A DNA stretch of 64,000 bases from Novosphingobium sp. EMRT-2 (lineage in GTDB: Bacteria > Pseudomonadota > Alphaproteobacteria > Sphingomonadales > Sphingomonadaceae): the NCBI RefSeq assembly GCF_005145025.1, contig NZ_CP039695.1:1917501-1981500 (forward strand), read 5' to 3'. The notes under the pieces were generated by a model that saw only the letters and a list, made by a program, of their open reading frames with translations, searched no databases and was not told the DNA's origin. The position numbers and the translations under genes were made by a program. Below, piece by piece: positions 51,522-60,096 of the stretch (position 1 is the first letter of the stretch; every line of letters begins with the position of its first letter).

Positions 51522-52169
51522 ATGAACCGTCTTTCCCGGCCACTGCTTCCGCTTGCCGCCTGCGTGGTGCTGGCGGGTCTTGGCGGGTGCCAGCGCCAGC
51601 CCGAAGCCGCGCCTCCGCCCGAGGCGACCGAAACCGGCGCGCCGGCGGCGGCGGGATCGGGCGGCGTGGTCGAAAGCGAATACGGCACGCCGGTCAAGGA
51701 CCGCGTCGCCACGCTGGGCTTCCTCAACAAGCGTAACAACATCACGCAGGTGCTGGTGATGAAGACGGGCGAATCGCGCCGCATCGGCAACGCGATCGTC
51801 AAGCTGGCCACCTGCGAGCGCACCGCGCCGTGGGAAGACCCGCAGGAAACCGGGGCCTTCGTTCAGCTGTTTGTCGAAGAGCGCGCGACCACCCAGGAAA
51901 AGCTGGCGTGGCACAAGATCTTCTCGGGCTGGCTGTTCAAGAACTCGCCCTCGCTCAACGTCGTCGAGCACCCGGTCTATGACGTGTGGGTCAAGGACTG
52001 CGCGATGAAGTTCCCCGGCGAGGAAGACGATCCGGCCTCCGCCAGCAAGGCGGCGAAGCCTGCGGGCAAGCCGAGCACCGCTCCGGTTTCGGCGCCCGCC
52101 GCCGCCGCAACGCCTGTCGCACCGAAACCGGCCACCCCGAAACCGTCTGGCGCCAGCACCGACGAGTGA
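51522..52169 (+). CDS. DUF2155 lipoprotein
   Basis: The 215-residue protein has a signal peptide with lipobox LGGCQ, a Pro/Ala/Glu linker, the conserved DUF2155 core (about residues 55-155: FLNKRNNITQVLVMKTGES, KLATCERTAPWEDP, FSGWLFKNSPSLNVVEHPVYDVWVKDC in parts) and a Lys/Ala/Pro tail. Two conserved Cys may form a disulfide. The last 193 bases are antisense to the end of aat, so the tail and the Aat terminus share DNA. Function is unknown. Confidence 0.9.
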   Translation: MNRLSRPLLPLAACVVLAGLGGCQRQPEAAPPPEATETGAPAAAGSGGVVESEYGTPVKDRVATLGFLNKRNNITQVLVMKTGESRRIGNAIVKLATCERTAPWEDPQETGAFVQLFVEERATTQEKLAWHKIFSGWLFKNSPSLNVVEHPVYDVWVKDCAMKFPGEEDDPASASKAAKPAGKPSTAPVSAPAAAATPVAPKPATPKPSGASTDE

Positions 52170-52759
52170 GGCCGCTGCGCGTGGCGCAGCATATCGAGAT
52201 AGCGTTCCTGCGGAATTTCGACCGCGCCCAGCGAGGCCAGGTGCGGCGTGGTGAACTGGCAATCGAGCAATTCCGCGCCCGATCGCCGCAGGGCCGCCAC
52301 CAGCCAGGCCAGCGCTACCTTGGACGCGTCGTTCATCCGGCTGAACATGCTTTCGCCACAGAACACGCGGGCGAAGCCCACGCCATAGAGCCCGCCGACC
52401 AGCTGTCCGTCGGCCCAGGTCTCGATCGAATGGGCGTGTCCGACCGCGTGCAGCTTGCGGTAGCTTTCGCGGATGCGCCGGCTGATCCAGCTTTCCTCCG
52501 CTTCCGGACGCGGCGCGGCACAGGCATCGATCACCGAATCGAACGCGGCGTTACAGGTCACCGTGAAGCGCCCGCGCCGCAGCGTGCGCGCCAGCGAGCG
52601 CGACAGGTGGAACCCGTCGAGCGGCAGGATCGCCCGCATGCGCGGCTCCACCCAGAACACCTCGGGATCGTCGCGACTGTCCGCCATCGGGAAAATTCCC
52701 GCGCGATAGGCCTTGAGCAGCAGCTCGGGCGGGATGATCGGTTCGTCGGGCGGCGTCAT
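51977..52759 (-). CDS. aat: Leucyl/phenylalanyl-tRNA-protein transferase
   Basis: Aat adds Leu or Phe to proteins with N-terminal Arg or Lys, feeding the N-degron pathway to ClpS/ClpAP. The 260-residue protein shows LLKAYRAGIFPMA, VFWVEPRMRAILP, WISRRIRESYRKLH, VGGLYGVGFARVFCGESMFS and the end of the fold ELLDCQFTTPHLASLGAVEIP. A C-terminal extension of about 60 residues, Gly/Ala-rich and ending IAQSLTHTS, is encoded opposite DUF2155. The polar QSLTHTS ending looks conserved rather than accidental, so this antisense overlap is probably genuine. Confidence 0.93.
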   Translation of the reverse strand: MTPPDEPIIPPELLLKAYRAGIFPMADSRDDPEVFWVEPRMRAILPLDGFHLSRSLARTLRRGRFTVTCNAAFDSVIDACAAPRPEAEESWISRRIRESYRKLHAVGHAHSIETWADGQLVGGLYGVGFARVFCGESMFSRMNDASKVALAWLVAALRRSGAELLDCQFTTPHLASLGAVEIPQERYLDMLRHAQRPHSSVLAPDGFGVAGFGATGVAAAAGAETGAVLGLPAGFAALLAEAGSSSSPGNFIAQSLTHTS

Positions 52760-52828
52760 CGTCGTCGAAATGTCTTTGAGTCGGTTGCGCTCGCGCCGTC
52801 AACCCACTAAGGGCGCTTTTCCGAGCAC

Positions 52829-52904
52829 AGGAGTGTAGCTCAGTTGGTAGAGCATCGGTCTCCAAAACCGAGGGCCGCGGGTTCGAATCCTGCCACTCCT
52901 GCCA
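52829..52904 (+). tRNA. tRNA-Trp (CCA anticodon)
   Basis: A full 76-base cloverleaf is visible. The acceptor arms AGGAGTG and CACTCCT pair, the D-loop is GCTCAGTTGGTAGAGC, the anticodon arm CGGTCTCCAAAACCG carries CCA, and the T-arm is CGCGGGTTCGAATCCTG. The 3' CCA is encoded. It precedes secE-nusG, a common alphaproteobacterial arrangement. Confidence 0.97.
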
Positions 52905-52905
52905 T

Positions 52906-52933
52906 CCTCTCCGCCGCGGCGTAGAGAGGTTTT
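52906..52933 (+). terminator. Terminator after tRNA-Trp
   Basis: CCTCTC (52906-52911) and GAGAGG (52924-52929) form a 6-bp stem followed by TTTT. It begins one base after the tRNA 3' end. The remaining gap to secE, about 300 bases, holds only the secE promoter described next and otherwise nothing I recognise. Confidence 0.7.
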
Positions 52934-53100
52934 CGTTTCCTTTCAGGCTTGTGCGTCCGCATGGGCGACGCGCGCGCGCCGTGCCCGACCGGTCCCGCGG
53001 CACGGCGGCGAAGGGTCCGGACCGGACGCGATCGCGCCGCCGGCAAACCGCCACCTGCCGCCCCGCGAATCGTCGCGATCCGCCACCGCTCTCGCCGCTC

Positions 53101-53129
53101 TTGCCAATCCGCCGGCTTGCGCCTAGATA
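53101..53129 (+). promoter_or_regulatory. Sigma-70-like promoter for secE-nusG
   Basis: TTGCCA (53101-53106) and TAGATA (53124-53129) are separated by exactly 17 bases. The predicted start is near 53136, about 110 bases before secE. Confidence 0.65.
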
Positions 53130-53243
53130 TCGGCCATCTTCCGACATCGGAATCATCGCCTGCCCCTCCCGGACCTGTCCGGGGCGGCGATGTCCCCTAG
53201 GCGGAAGACAGGATTTCATCAGGTAGCGAAAGCGGCAAGGATC

Positions 53244-53438
53244 ATGGCGAAGACCAGCCCCGGCGAATTCATCAACCAGGTACGCGCGGAAGCGCGCAAG
53301 GTGGTCTGGCCGACGCGGCAGGAAACCACCACCACGGCGATCTTCGTGGGCATCATGATGCTGATCCTGGCGGTGTTCTTCCTTGGCATCGACAGCCTGT
53401 TCGGCTTCGTCGTGCGCTGGCTGCTCGCCCAGGCCTGA
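53244..53438 (+). CDS. secE: Preprotein translocase subunit SecE
   Basis: SecE is the essential small subunit that clamps SecY. This 64-residue, single-helix form is typical of alphaproteobacteria: an amphipathic helix with FINQVRAEARKVVWPTRQET, then one membrane helix (TAIFVGIMMLILAVFFLGI). GGCAAGGATC precedes the ATG. nusG follows 46 bases later on the same transcript. Confidence 0.95.
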   Translation: MAKTSPGEFINQVRAEARKVVWPTRQETTTTAIFVGIMMLILAVFFLGIDSLFGFVVRWLLAQA

Positions 53439-53484
53439 CGCCCGCCGCTCCCTTCGGCACCCGACAAGACTTCAAGGATTTTCC

Positions 53485-54021
53485 ATGGCCCGCTGGTACA
53501 TCATCCACGCCTATTCCGGTTTCGAAAACAAGGTGCGCGATTCGATCCTCGCCGAAGCGGAACGGATCGGCCTGTCGCAACTGGTCGAGGCGGTGGAAGT
53601 TCCGACCGAAACCGTGACCGAGGTCAAGCGCGGCAAGAAGGTGCAGGTCGAACGCAAGTTCATGCCCGGCTACGTGCTGGCCAAGCTGGCGATGAACGAC
53701 GACATCTACCACCTCGTCAAGAACACGCCCAAGGTCACCGGTTTCCTCGGCACCAACAACAAGCCGCAGCCGATTTCCGACAAGGAAGCCGCCCGCTACT
53801 TCGGCGCGCGCGAACAGGCCGCCGCCGAACCGCGCAAGAACGTGGCGGTCGATTACGAGATCGGCGATTCGGTCAAGGTCAACGCCGGCCCGTTCGCCTC
53901 GTTCAACGGCACGGTGGAAGAACTCGATTTCGAAAAGCAGCGCGTGAAGGTCGCCGTGTCGATCTTCGGCCGCGCCACGCCGGTCGAACTGGCGTTCGAG
54001 GAAGTCGAACTGGTCAAGTAA
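53485..54021 (+). CDS. nusG: Transcription termination/antitermination protein NusG
   Basis: NusG binds RNA polymerase and links it to Rho or the ribosome. The 178-residue protein has the NGN domain (ARWYIIHAYSGFENKVRDSI, MPGYVLAKLAMND) and the C-terminal KOW domain (IGDSVKVNAGPFASFNGTVE). ATG 53485 is fixed by conserved MARWYIIHAYSG and upstream AAGGATTTTCC. rplK would normally follow directly. Here an M20 peptidase gene intervenes. Confidence 0.97.
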   Translation: MARWYIIHAYSGFENKVRDSILAEAERIGLSQLVEAVEVPTETVTEVKRGKKVQVERKFMPGYVLAKLAMNDDIYHLVKNTPKVTGFLGTNNKPQPISDKEAARYFGAREQAAAEPRKNVAVDYEIGDSVKVNAGPFASFNGTVEELDFEKQRVKVAVSIFGRATPVELAFEEVELVK

Positions 54022-54091
54022 TTTCACGGACGCGCCGGCAGGCCGGACCGGCGCGCTTTCGCCGCGCGCTGGCCGCTGACCGGAGAGTCCG

Positions 54092-55417
54092 TTGCTGACC
54101 ACCCTGATCCTCGCGCTGGCGGCAGCATCCGCGCCGGTCGCGGAAAGCGCCGCGCCACGCCCGCCTGCCCCCGTTCCCGCTTCCGCCGCCAAAGCGCCCG
54201 GGGAACTGGCCAGAGAACTTGAACGCCTGCTGGTTTCGCCCCGGTTCGCCGCCGCGCGGGAGGCGTTGCGCGCGGATCATGCCCGGCTGGTCGATGATAT
54301 CATTGCCCTGACCGAAATTCCCGCGCCGCCGTTCGGCGAGGAAGCGCGCGGCCGCGCCATGACCGCGATGATGCGCGCGGGCGGCCTGCCCGATGCGGCA
54401 ATCGACGGCATCGGCAACGTCATCGCCACGCGCCGGGGCACGACGGTCGCGCTTGCGCCACTGATCGTGGCCGCGCATCTCGATACCGTGTTCCCGGCCG
54501 GCACCGACGTGAAAGTCCGCCGCGAAGGCACCCGCCTGATGGCGCCCGGCATCGGCGACGATACTCTGGGCCTGGCGGTGATGCTGGCGATGGTCCGCGC
54601 CATGGACAAGGCCGGCATCCGCACCGAACGCGATATCGTGTTCATCGCCAACGTGGGCGAGGAAGGGCCGGGCGATCTGCGCGGGATGCGCCATTTCTTC
54701 GCGCAGGACCCGCGCGCAAAACAGGCGGCCGGGTTCATCACCATCGATGGCGCGGGCTCGGGCTGGATCACCACGCGCGGAGTGGGATCGCGGCGCTGGC
54801 GCCTGGTGTTCGACGGACCGGGCGGGCACAGCTTCGACAAGTTCGGCATCGTCAACCCGCTGGCGGCGCTGGCGCGCACCGTGACCGGGCTTTACGGCAT
54901 TCCCGTGCCCGCGCAGCCGCGCACCACCTATTCCGCCAGCGTGGTGGGTGGCGGCACCTCGGTCAACACGATCCCGGCGCAAGTCTTCCTCGATGTCGAC
55001 ATCCGCTCCGAATCGCCGGCGGAAATCGACCGCATCGATACCGCGCTCCATGCCATCGCCACGGCGGCAGTGGACGAGGAGAACCGCGCCCGATCGACCG
55101 ACGGCGGCCGGATCGCCGTGACCTTCAAGCCGATCGGCAATCGCCCCGCCGGCACCACGCCCGAAACCGCGCCGCTTGCGGTGATCGCGGCAACGGCGGC
55201 GCGGGCGGCGGGGTTCGCGCCGCACTTCGAGCCCCTGTCGACCGATGCCAACGTGCCGATGAACCTCGGGATTCCGGCCATCGCCATTGGCGCAGGCGGT
55301 GATGGCGGCGGTGCGCACGCGCCGAGCGAATGGATCGACGTGGCCGAAGACGCCAGCGTGCGCGGCGCGGCGGCTGCCATGGCGACGGTGCTGGGGGCCG
55401 CCAACGCGCTGCCGTGA
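54092..55417 (+). CDS. Exported M20-family metallopeptidase
   Basis: The 441-residue protein has a short signal peptide (MLTTLILALAAASAPVAESA), then an M20 dizinc fold. Zinc ligands and catalytic residues by family pattern are His and Asp in VAAHLDTVF, bridging Asp in GIGDDTLGLAV, the Glu pair in NVGEEGPGD, and the last His near GGAHAPSEWID. The dimerisation domain contains GPGGHSFDKFG. Substrate is an unknown peptide or amide. The TTG start at 54092 has CGGAGAG 5 bases upstream. Its place between nusG and rplK breaks a block that is contiguous in most bacteria. Confidence 0.88.
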   Translation: MLTTLILALAAASAPVAESAAPRPPAPVPASAAKAPGELARELERLLVSPRFAAAREALRADHARLVDDIIALTEIPAPPFGEEARGRAMTAMMRAGGLPDAAIDGIGNVIATRRGTTVALAPLIVAAHLDTVFPAGTDVKVRREGTRLMAPGIGDDTLGLAVMLAMVRAMDKAGIRTERDIVFIANVGEEGPGDLRGMRHFFAQDPRAKQAAGFITIDGAGSGWITTRGVGSRRWRLVFDGPGGHSFDKFGIVNPLAALARTVTGLYGIPVPAQPRTTYSASVVGGGTSVNTIPAQVFLDVDIRSESPAEIDRIDTALHAIATAAVDEENRARSTDGGRIAVTFKPIGNRPAGTTPETAPLAVIAATAARAAGFAPHFEPLSTDANVPMNLGIPAIAIGAGGDGGGAHAPSEWIDVAEDASVRGAAAAMATVLGAANALP

Positions 55418-55451
55418 AGCGCGGCATGCCGCGTCCCCACCCCGAAACCCC

Positions 55452-55479
55452 TTGCATTTCGCGCCATTTGCGCTAGGTG
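55452..55479 (+). promoter_or_regulatory. Possible promoter for rplK-rplA
   Basis: TTGCAT (55452-55457) is followed 16 bases on by TAGGTG, a modest -10. It begins about 140 bases before rplK, in the 175-base gap after the peptidase gene. The leader may also contain an L1-binding mimic, which I cannot identify securely. Confidence 0.35.
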
Positions 55480-55592
55480 CGCCCGCTTCCGGGCAATCGG
55501 GAATCCGTGCGGAAGAGGGTTCGCCCTCGTCTGACCGCTCACTCTGAGGAGCCGGAAATTCCGGTCTCCGACAGGAAGAAAGGAGGCCAGCA

Positions 55593-56024
55593 ATGGCCAA
55601 GAAAATCGAAGGTTACATCAAGCTGCAGGTCGCCGCCGGCGATGCCAAGCCTGCACCGCCGATCGGTCCGGCCCTGGGCCAGCGCGGCGTGAACATCATG
55701 GAATTCTGCAAGCAGTTCAACGCTGCCACGCAGGAACTTGAAAAGGGCATGCCGCTTCCGACCATCATCACGGTCTATGCGGATCGCTCGTTCACGTTCG
55801 TCACCAAGACGCCGCCGGCAACCTACCTGATCAAGAAGGCCATCGGTCTCAAGTCCGGCTCGAAGGCGCCGGGCAAGGAATCGGCCGGCACGATCAAGCG
55901 CTCGCAGCTCGCCGAAATCGCCCAGGCCAAGATGCAGGACCTGAACGCGAACGACATCGACGCGGCGACGAAGATCATCGAAGGCTCCGCGCGCGCGATG
56001 GGCCTGCAGGTTGTGGAGGGCTGA
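55593..56024 (+). CDS. rplK: 50S ribosomal protein L11
   Basis: L11 forms the GTPase-associated centre with 23S rRNA. The 143-residue protein shows the signature [37 protein letters not shown], and the C-terminal rRNA-binding domain ending [25 protein letters not shown] precedes the ATG. Its codon use is more A/T-tolerant than its neighbours (GGT, CGT present), as expected for a highly expressed gene. Confidence 0.98.
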   Translation: MAKKIEGYIKLQVAAGDAKPAPPIGPALGQRGVNIMEFCKQFNAATQELEKGMPLPTIITVYADRSFTFVTKTPPATYLIKKAIGLKSGSKAPGKESAGTIKRSQLAEIAQAKMQDLNANDIDAATKIIEGSARAMGLQVVEG

Positions 56025-56028
56025 TCCG

Positions 56029-56730
56029 ATGGTGAACCTGACCAAGAAGCAGAAGTCGCTCACGGAAAAGCTGGGCGACAACCAGAAGCTCTATGGCGTT
56101 GACGAAGCGATCCAGCTTCTCAAGGACCTGCAGAGCGCCAAGTTCGACCAGACGCTTGAAGTCGCGCTGAACCTCGGCGTCGACCCGCGTCATGCCGACC
56201 AGATGGTGCGTGGCATGGTCACGCTGCCTTCGGGCACCGGCAAGGACGTGAAGGTCGCCGTGTTCGCCCGTGGCGACAAGGCCGAAGCCGCTCTCGCCGC
56301 CGGTGCCGACAAGGTGGGCGCCGAAGACCTGCTGGAAGACATGCAGGCCGGCAACCTCGATTACGGTCGCGTCATCGCCGCGCCCGACATGATGGGCATC
56401 GTCGGCCGCCTCGGCAAGGTGCTCGGCCCCAAGGGCCTGATGCCGAACCCGAAGCTCGGCACCGTCACGCCGAACGTCGCCGAAGCGGTCAAGGCGGCCA
56501 AGGGCGGCCAGATCGAATTCCGCGTCGAAAAGGCCGGCATCATCCACGGCGGCATCGGCAAGCTCTCGTTCTCGAACGAAGCGCTGCGCGCCAACTTCGA
56601 CGCGTTCGTCGATGCGATCGTCAAGGCGAAGCCGGCGGGCGCCAAGGGCAAGTACGTCCGCAAGGTCGGCCTGTCCTCGTCGATGGGCCCGGGCCTGAAG
56701 ATCGACGTTGCGCAGGTGCAGGGCGGCTGA
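56029..56730 (+). CDS. rplA: 50S ribosomal protein L1
   Basis: L1 forms the mobile stalk at the E site and represses its own operon by binding the leader mRNA. The 233-residue protein has the signatures [37 protein letters not shown] and [20 protein letters not shown]. It starts 4 bases after rplK. A strong terminator follows, so rplJ-rplL would be in a separate unit outside this stretch. Confidence 0.98.
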   Translation: MVNLTKKQKSLTEKLGDNQKLYGVDEAIQLLKDLQSAKFDQTLEVALNLGVDPRHADQMVRGMVTLPSGTGKDVKVAVFARGDKAEAALAAGADKVGAEDLLEDMQAGNLDYGRVIAAPDMMGIVGRLGKVLGPKGLMPNPKLGTVTPNVAEAVKAAKGGQIEFRVEKAGIIHGGIGKLSFSNEALRANFDAFVDAIVKAKPAGAKGKYVRKVGLSSSMGPGLKIDVAQVQGG

Positions 56731-56756
56731 TTTCCGGCTGATCCAGACCCAACGCG

Positions 56757-56792
56757 AAAAAGGCCGGGGGGCATGTCTCCCCGGCCTTTTTT
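56757..56792 (+). terminator. Intrinsic terminator after rplA
   Basis: The stem aaggccgggg/ccccggcctt with a short loop (ggcatgtct) is followed by TTTTTT. It lies 27 bases past the rplA stop and has a flanking A-run, so it may work both ways. Confidence 0.93.
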
Positions 56793-56828
56793 CGTGGCCA
56801 TCATAGTATCCGCCAACGCTGGCGCGCT

Positions 56829-56909
56829 GCCCACCCCAACCCCTCCCGCCAGCGGGAGGGGAGCGAGACTTGCGTCGCCGCCGGCGGCGTTAGTCGCAGC
56901 GGGGTGGGC
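56829..56909. repeat. Family A palindromic repeat, short form, copy 4
   Basis: Ends gcccacccc and ggggtgggc enclose hairpin ccctcccgccagcgggaggg and the module cgccgccggcggcg with tagtcgcagc. It has the same orientation as copies 1 and 2. Exactly 81 bases. Confidence 0.9.
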
Positions 56910-56996
56910 CGTCTGCGCTTTGCATTGGCAAACGATGCCACGGCTTTTTTCGTCAGCGCGCTATCCTTGCCGGCGGCGCTGGTGCAGGAGGCGCGC

Positions 56997-57212
56997 ATGG
57001 CCGACGATCCGCTTCGCAGCAATCCGCCTTCCGACCCGGCCGGCAATCCCGTGCGGCGCGCCCGTGCCATGGTGGAAGCCGAAGTCCCCCCGGCCCGGCG
57101 CGGCCCCGGCTGGGACCGGCACTGGCGCGAACTGGAAGCCTATGTCGAGGCGCAGGCGGGCGTCTGGACCGGCGCGGGCGCCGGGGAAGAGCCGTTCGCC
57201 AGGGACGATTGA
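56997..57212 (+). CDS. Small hypothetical protein, 71 residues
   Basis: I do not recognise this protein. It is hydrophilic and has a Pro-rich start (MADDPLRSNPPSDPAGNPV), a basic stretch and a Trp-containing helix (WDRHWRELEAYVEAQAGVW). CAGGAGG sits 7 bases before the ATG, which is the main support for expression. It lies alone between a repeat and a porin gene. Confidence 0.5.
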   Translation: MADDPLRSNPPSDPAGNPVRRARAMVEAEVPPARRGPGWDRHWRELEAYVEAQAGVWTGAGAGEEPFARDD

Positions 57213-57293
57213 TCGTTCGGCAGATTGACCGCCTCACCGCGCCCGCTCTAACGCGCCCTATCGCGAATCGCGCGATGCGGAAGGGGCCGCGCG

Positions 57294-58691
57294 TTGGGGA
57301 TCACACCGTCCGGAAGGGCCAGGCCGCGATGGCGGCGCGCGTCCACCGCCTTCATGGCTATCGCGATGACAGCGGCGGCGGCGGCTCCCGCACGCGCGAC
57401 AGAAGCGGACGACGGCCTGCGCGTAACCGGCAACGTGCGCTTGCGCGTGGAGTCGATCGATGGACAGGCGCGCACCGGCTTCGACAGGAGCGATACGCTG
57501 GTCAACCTGCGCACGCAGGTGCTGGCGCAATACCGCAGCGGGCCGTTTCGCGTGGTGGCCGAAGTCCACGACAGCCGCGTGTGGAACGCCGATCCCGGCA
57601 CGCCCGTCACCACCAGCGAGGTGAACACGCTGGAGCCGGTCCAGGCCTTCCTCGGCTATGACCTGGGGCCAATGCTGGGATCGGGCACCAAGGTTTCGGT
57701 GCAGGGCGGGCGCTTCACCGTGGCGCTCGGATCGCGCCGGCTGATCGCGGCCGACGAATACCGCAACACGGTCAACAGCAATACCGGCCTGCGCATGGAC
57801 ATCGCCGGGCGGCGCGGCCTGCAGGCCACGCTGATCTATGTCCTGCCGGCGATGCGCCTGCCCGACGATGCCGCATCGCTGCGCAGCGGCAAGGTGGAAC
57901 TGGACCGCGAGAGCTTCGACGCGGTGCTGTGGGGCGGGATCGTCAGCCGCACCGTCTCGCGCGCGGGCGCGGGGGTGCCGGTCACGGCCGAACTCGGCTT
58001 CTTCCATTTCGGCGAACGCGACGCCCCCGGCCGCCCCACGCGCGACCGGTCGCTCAGCACCGCAACCGTGCGCGTGATCGCCGATCCGCGCCCCGGCCAT
58101 GCCGATGGCGAGGCGGAGGCGATGGTCCAGTGGGGGCACACCCGCACCTCGCTCGCCGCCGCCGCGCCCGAATTGCCGGTGCGCGCCACGTTCTTCCATG
58201 CCGATGCCGGCTACACGTTCGGCGGTCCGTGGCGTCCGCGCCTGTCGATCGAGTTCGACTACGCCAGCGGCGCGGGCAGTGGCAGCCGCTTTGGCCGTTT
58301 CGACACGCTGTTCGGGATGCGGCGCGGCGATCTGGCGCCTTCGGGCATCTACAACGCGGTCACCCGCGCCAACATCATGACGCCCGGAATCCGGCTGGAA
58401 ACCGCCCCCGACCGGCGGATGGACCTGCTGGCAACCTACCATCCGATGTGGCTGGCCGATTCGCGCGACAGTTTCGCCACCACCGGCGTGCGCGACGCCA
58501 GCGGCCGGTCCGGCTCTTTCGCCGGGCACCAGTTCGACTTACGGCTGCGCTACTGGCTGCTGCCACGCCGCCTGCGCCTGGAGCTCGGTGGCGTGCTGCT
58601 GGCCAAGGGCCGCTTCCTGACCGACGCGCCCAACGCGCCGCCGGGGCGCACCACGCGCTACGGCTCGTTCAATCTCAGCGCGCTGTTCTGA
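57294..58691 (+). CDS. Alginate-export-family outer-membrane porin
   Basis: The 465-residue protein fits the alginate_exp (AlgE-like) beta-barrel family, whose sphingomonad members have diverse substrates. A signal peptide ends near PARA-TEA. The mature part alternates aromatic strands (VRLRVESIDG, FRVVAEVHDSRVW, VSVQGGRFTVALGSRRLIA, RLSIEFDYASGAG) and ends with an aromatic residue (YGSFNLSALF), as porins do. The TTG at 57294 gives a full signal peptide; ATG at 57354 gives a short one. No alginate genes adjoin. Confidence 0.82.
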   Translation: MGITPSGRARPRWRRASTAFMAIAMTAAAAAPARATEADDGLRVTGNVRLRVESIDGQARTGFDRSDTLVNLRTQVLAQYRSGPFRVVAEVHDSRVWNADPGTPVTTSEVNTLEPVQAFLGYDLGPMLGSGTKVSVQGGRFTVALGSRRLIAADEYRNTVNSNTGLRMDIAGRRGLQATLIYVLPAMRLPDDAASLRSGKVELDRESFDAVLWGGIVSRTVSRAGAGVPVTAELGFFHFGERDAPGRPTRDRSLSTATVRVIADPRPGHADGEAEAMVQWGHTRTSLAAAAPELPVRATFFHADAGYTFGGPWRPRLSIEFDYASGAGSGSRFGRFDTLFGMRRGDLAPSGIYNAVTRANIMTPGIRLETAPDRRMDLLATYHPMWLADSRDSFATTGVRDASGRSGSFAGHQFDLRLRYWLLPRRLRLELGGVLLAKGRFLTDAPNAPPGRTTRYGSFNLSALF

Positions 58692-59247
58692 CCGGGGCCA
58701 GGTTGGCACGGGTATAGCATTCCACGACCAGGCTGATCGCGGTTCCCCCAACCAGACGCAAGACCGCGCGGTGCGACAGGACCGTGCTCGCCGGGCATTC
58801 GGCCATCCGCCCACGCCGCGCCTCCAGCCGTTCGCGCCGGAAGCCGAGCGGCATGACGACTTTGCCGAACGGCGTGTCGGTCGTCTCCAGCGTGCGGTTC
58901 ATGTCCGGGGTCAGCCGCGCCGGCACGTACCAGTTGCGCGCGTCGGACAGCACGGTTCCGCCGCACGCCAGCCGGACATGGCGGTAGGCGACCGGCTCGT
59001 CCGCCGTCACCCCCAGCGCCTTGCGCACGGCGGGCGGTGACGCATCGTGCGCGTCCCGGTCCGCCATGGCGCGGATCGTCGCCGGTCGGGCGATGCCCCG
59101 CGCCGCGCACCATTCGCCCAGCGCCTGCGTCGCGCTGTCGTGCGCGGCCAGCGTGGCTTCGAAGCGGGGTAGCGTGGGGGAGCATCCCGCCACCGACGTC
59201 GCCGACACCGCCAGCATGGCCACGGCGCCCGCGCGGTGTACGGTCAA
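58675..59247 (-). CDS. Lipoprotein with chorismate lyase (UbiC)-like domain
   Basis: The 190-residue protein has a signal peptide with lipobox SVAGCSP, then a domain reminiscent of UbiC/UTRA folds: DSATQALGEWCAARGI, EPVAYRHVRLACGGTVLSDA and NWYVPARLTPDMNRTLETT. UbiC itself is cytosolic and makes 4-hydroxybenzoate; an exported relative would have another role. The TTG at 59247 overlaps the stop of the upstream CinA-like gene and gives an Arg-containing signal; ATG 59217 is the alternative. Its 3' end overlaps the convergent porin gene by 17 bases. Confidence 0.6.
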   Translation of the reverse strand: MTVHRAGAVAMLAVSATSVAGCSPTLPRFEATLAAHDSATQALGEWCAARGIARPATIRAMADRDAHDASPPAVRKALGVTADEPVAYRHVRLACGGTVLSDARNWYVPARLTPDMNRTLETTDTPFGKVVMPLGFRRERLEARRGRMAECPASTVLSHRAVLRLVGGTAISLVVECYTRANLAPVRTAR

Positions 59248-60005
59248 ATGCCGCCCGCCACCGCTTCGCGCCCGGTCGCTTCCAGCCCGGCGATCAGCGC
59301 CGCCGCGCACGCTTCAAGCTGCGCGGTATCGGTCGACCGGATCACGAAGTTCGCGCCCACCCGGCCTTCGCGGAAGAACGGGTAGCTGCCGATCTGGCAC
59401 CCGTCGAAGGTCTTCTCGGTCTTGCTGAGAAGCTCGGCGATCTCGCTTTCAGGAACCCAGCAGCCGATCGTCGCCGATTGCAGCGGCAGCCCGCCTTCCA
59501 GCGTGCCGGTCAGCCCGTCGAGCATCTGCGCGGTGATGTGCGGCACGCCGGCCATCAGGAACACGTTGCCAATGCGGATGCCCGGCGCGCCCGACATGCG
59601 GTTCTCGATCAGGCTCGCCCCCGCCGGCACGCGCGCCATGCGCAGCCGACCCTCGTTCAGCCCGCCGCGCGAGGCGTAGTAATCCTCCAGCACCTTGCGC
59701 GCATCGGGATGGATTTCCACGCCCACGCCCAGCGCCTGCGCCACCGCGTCCACGGTGATGTCGTCGTGCGTGGGGCCGATGCCGCCGGTGGTGAACAGAT
59801 AGTCGTTGCGCGCGCGCAGCGTGTTCACCGCCTCGACGATCGCATCCATCACGTCGGGCACCACGCGCACTTCGCGCAGGCGGATGCCCTGCACGCCCAG
59901 CCAGGTGGCGATCTGCGCGATGTTCTTGTCCTGCGTGCGGCCAGACAGGATTTCGTCGCCGATCACGATCAGCGCGGCGGTCCAGATGCGGGTTTCTTTA
60001 GTCAT
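59244..60005 (-). CDS. CinA-type molybdopterin-binding-domain protein
   Basis: The 253-residue protein has the MoCF_biosynth fold of the N-terminal half of CinA: AALIVIGDEILSGRTQDKN, LFTTGGIGPTHDDITVDAVA and VFLMAGVPHITAQMLDGL. The C-terminal deamidase domain of full CinA is absent, so it is the short form often annotated as competence/damage-inducible protein A. Activity is probably ADP-ribose pyrophosphatase or unknown. It is coupled to the UbiC-like lipoprotein gene downstream. Confidence 0.88.
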   Translation of the reverse strand: MTKETRIWTAALIVIGDEILSGRTQDKNIAQIATWLGVQGIRLREVRVVPDVMDAIVEAVNTLRARNDYLFTTGGIGPTHDDITVDAVAQALGVGVEIHPDARKVLEDYYASRGGLNEGRLRMARVPAGASLIENRMSGAPGIRIGNVFLMAGVPHITAQMLDGLTGTLEGGLPLQSATIGCWVPESEIAELLSKTEKTFDGCQIGSYPFFREGRVGANFVIRSTDTAQLEACAAALIAGLEATGREAVAGGI

Positions 60006-60096
60006 CGGGAAGAACCGATACCGCAAACCCGCGCCAGTGCAAGCGCGCCCCGGCCGCGATGCCCCAAAGGCCGCGCGGGGCGGGGACAGACGATCG

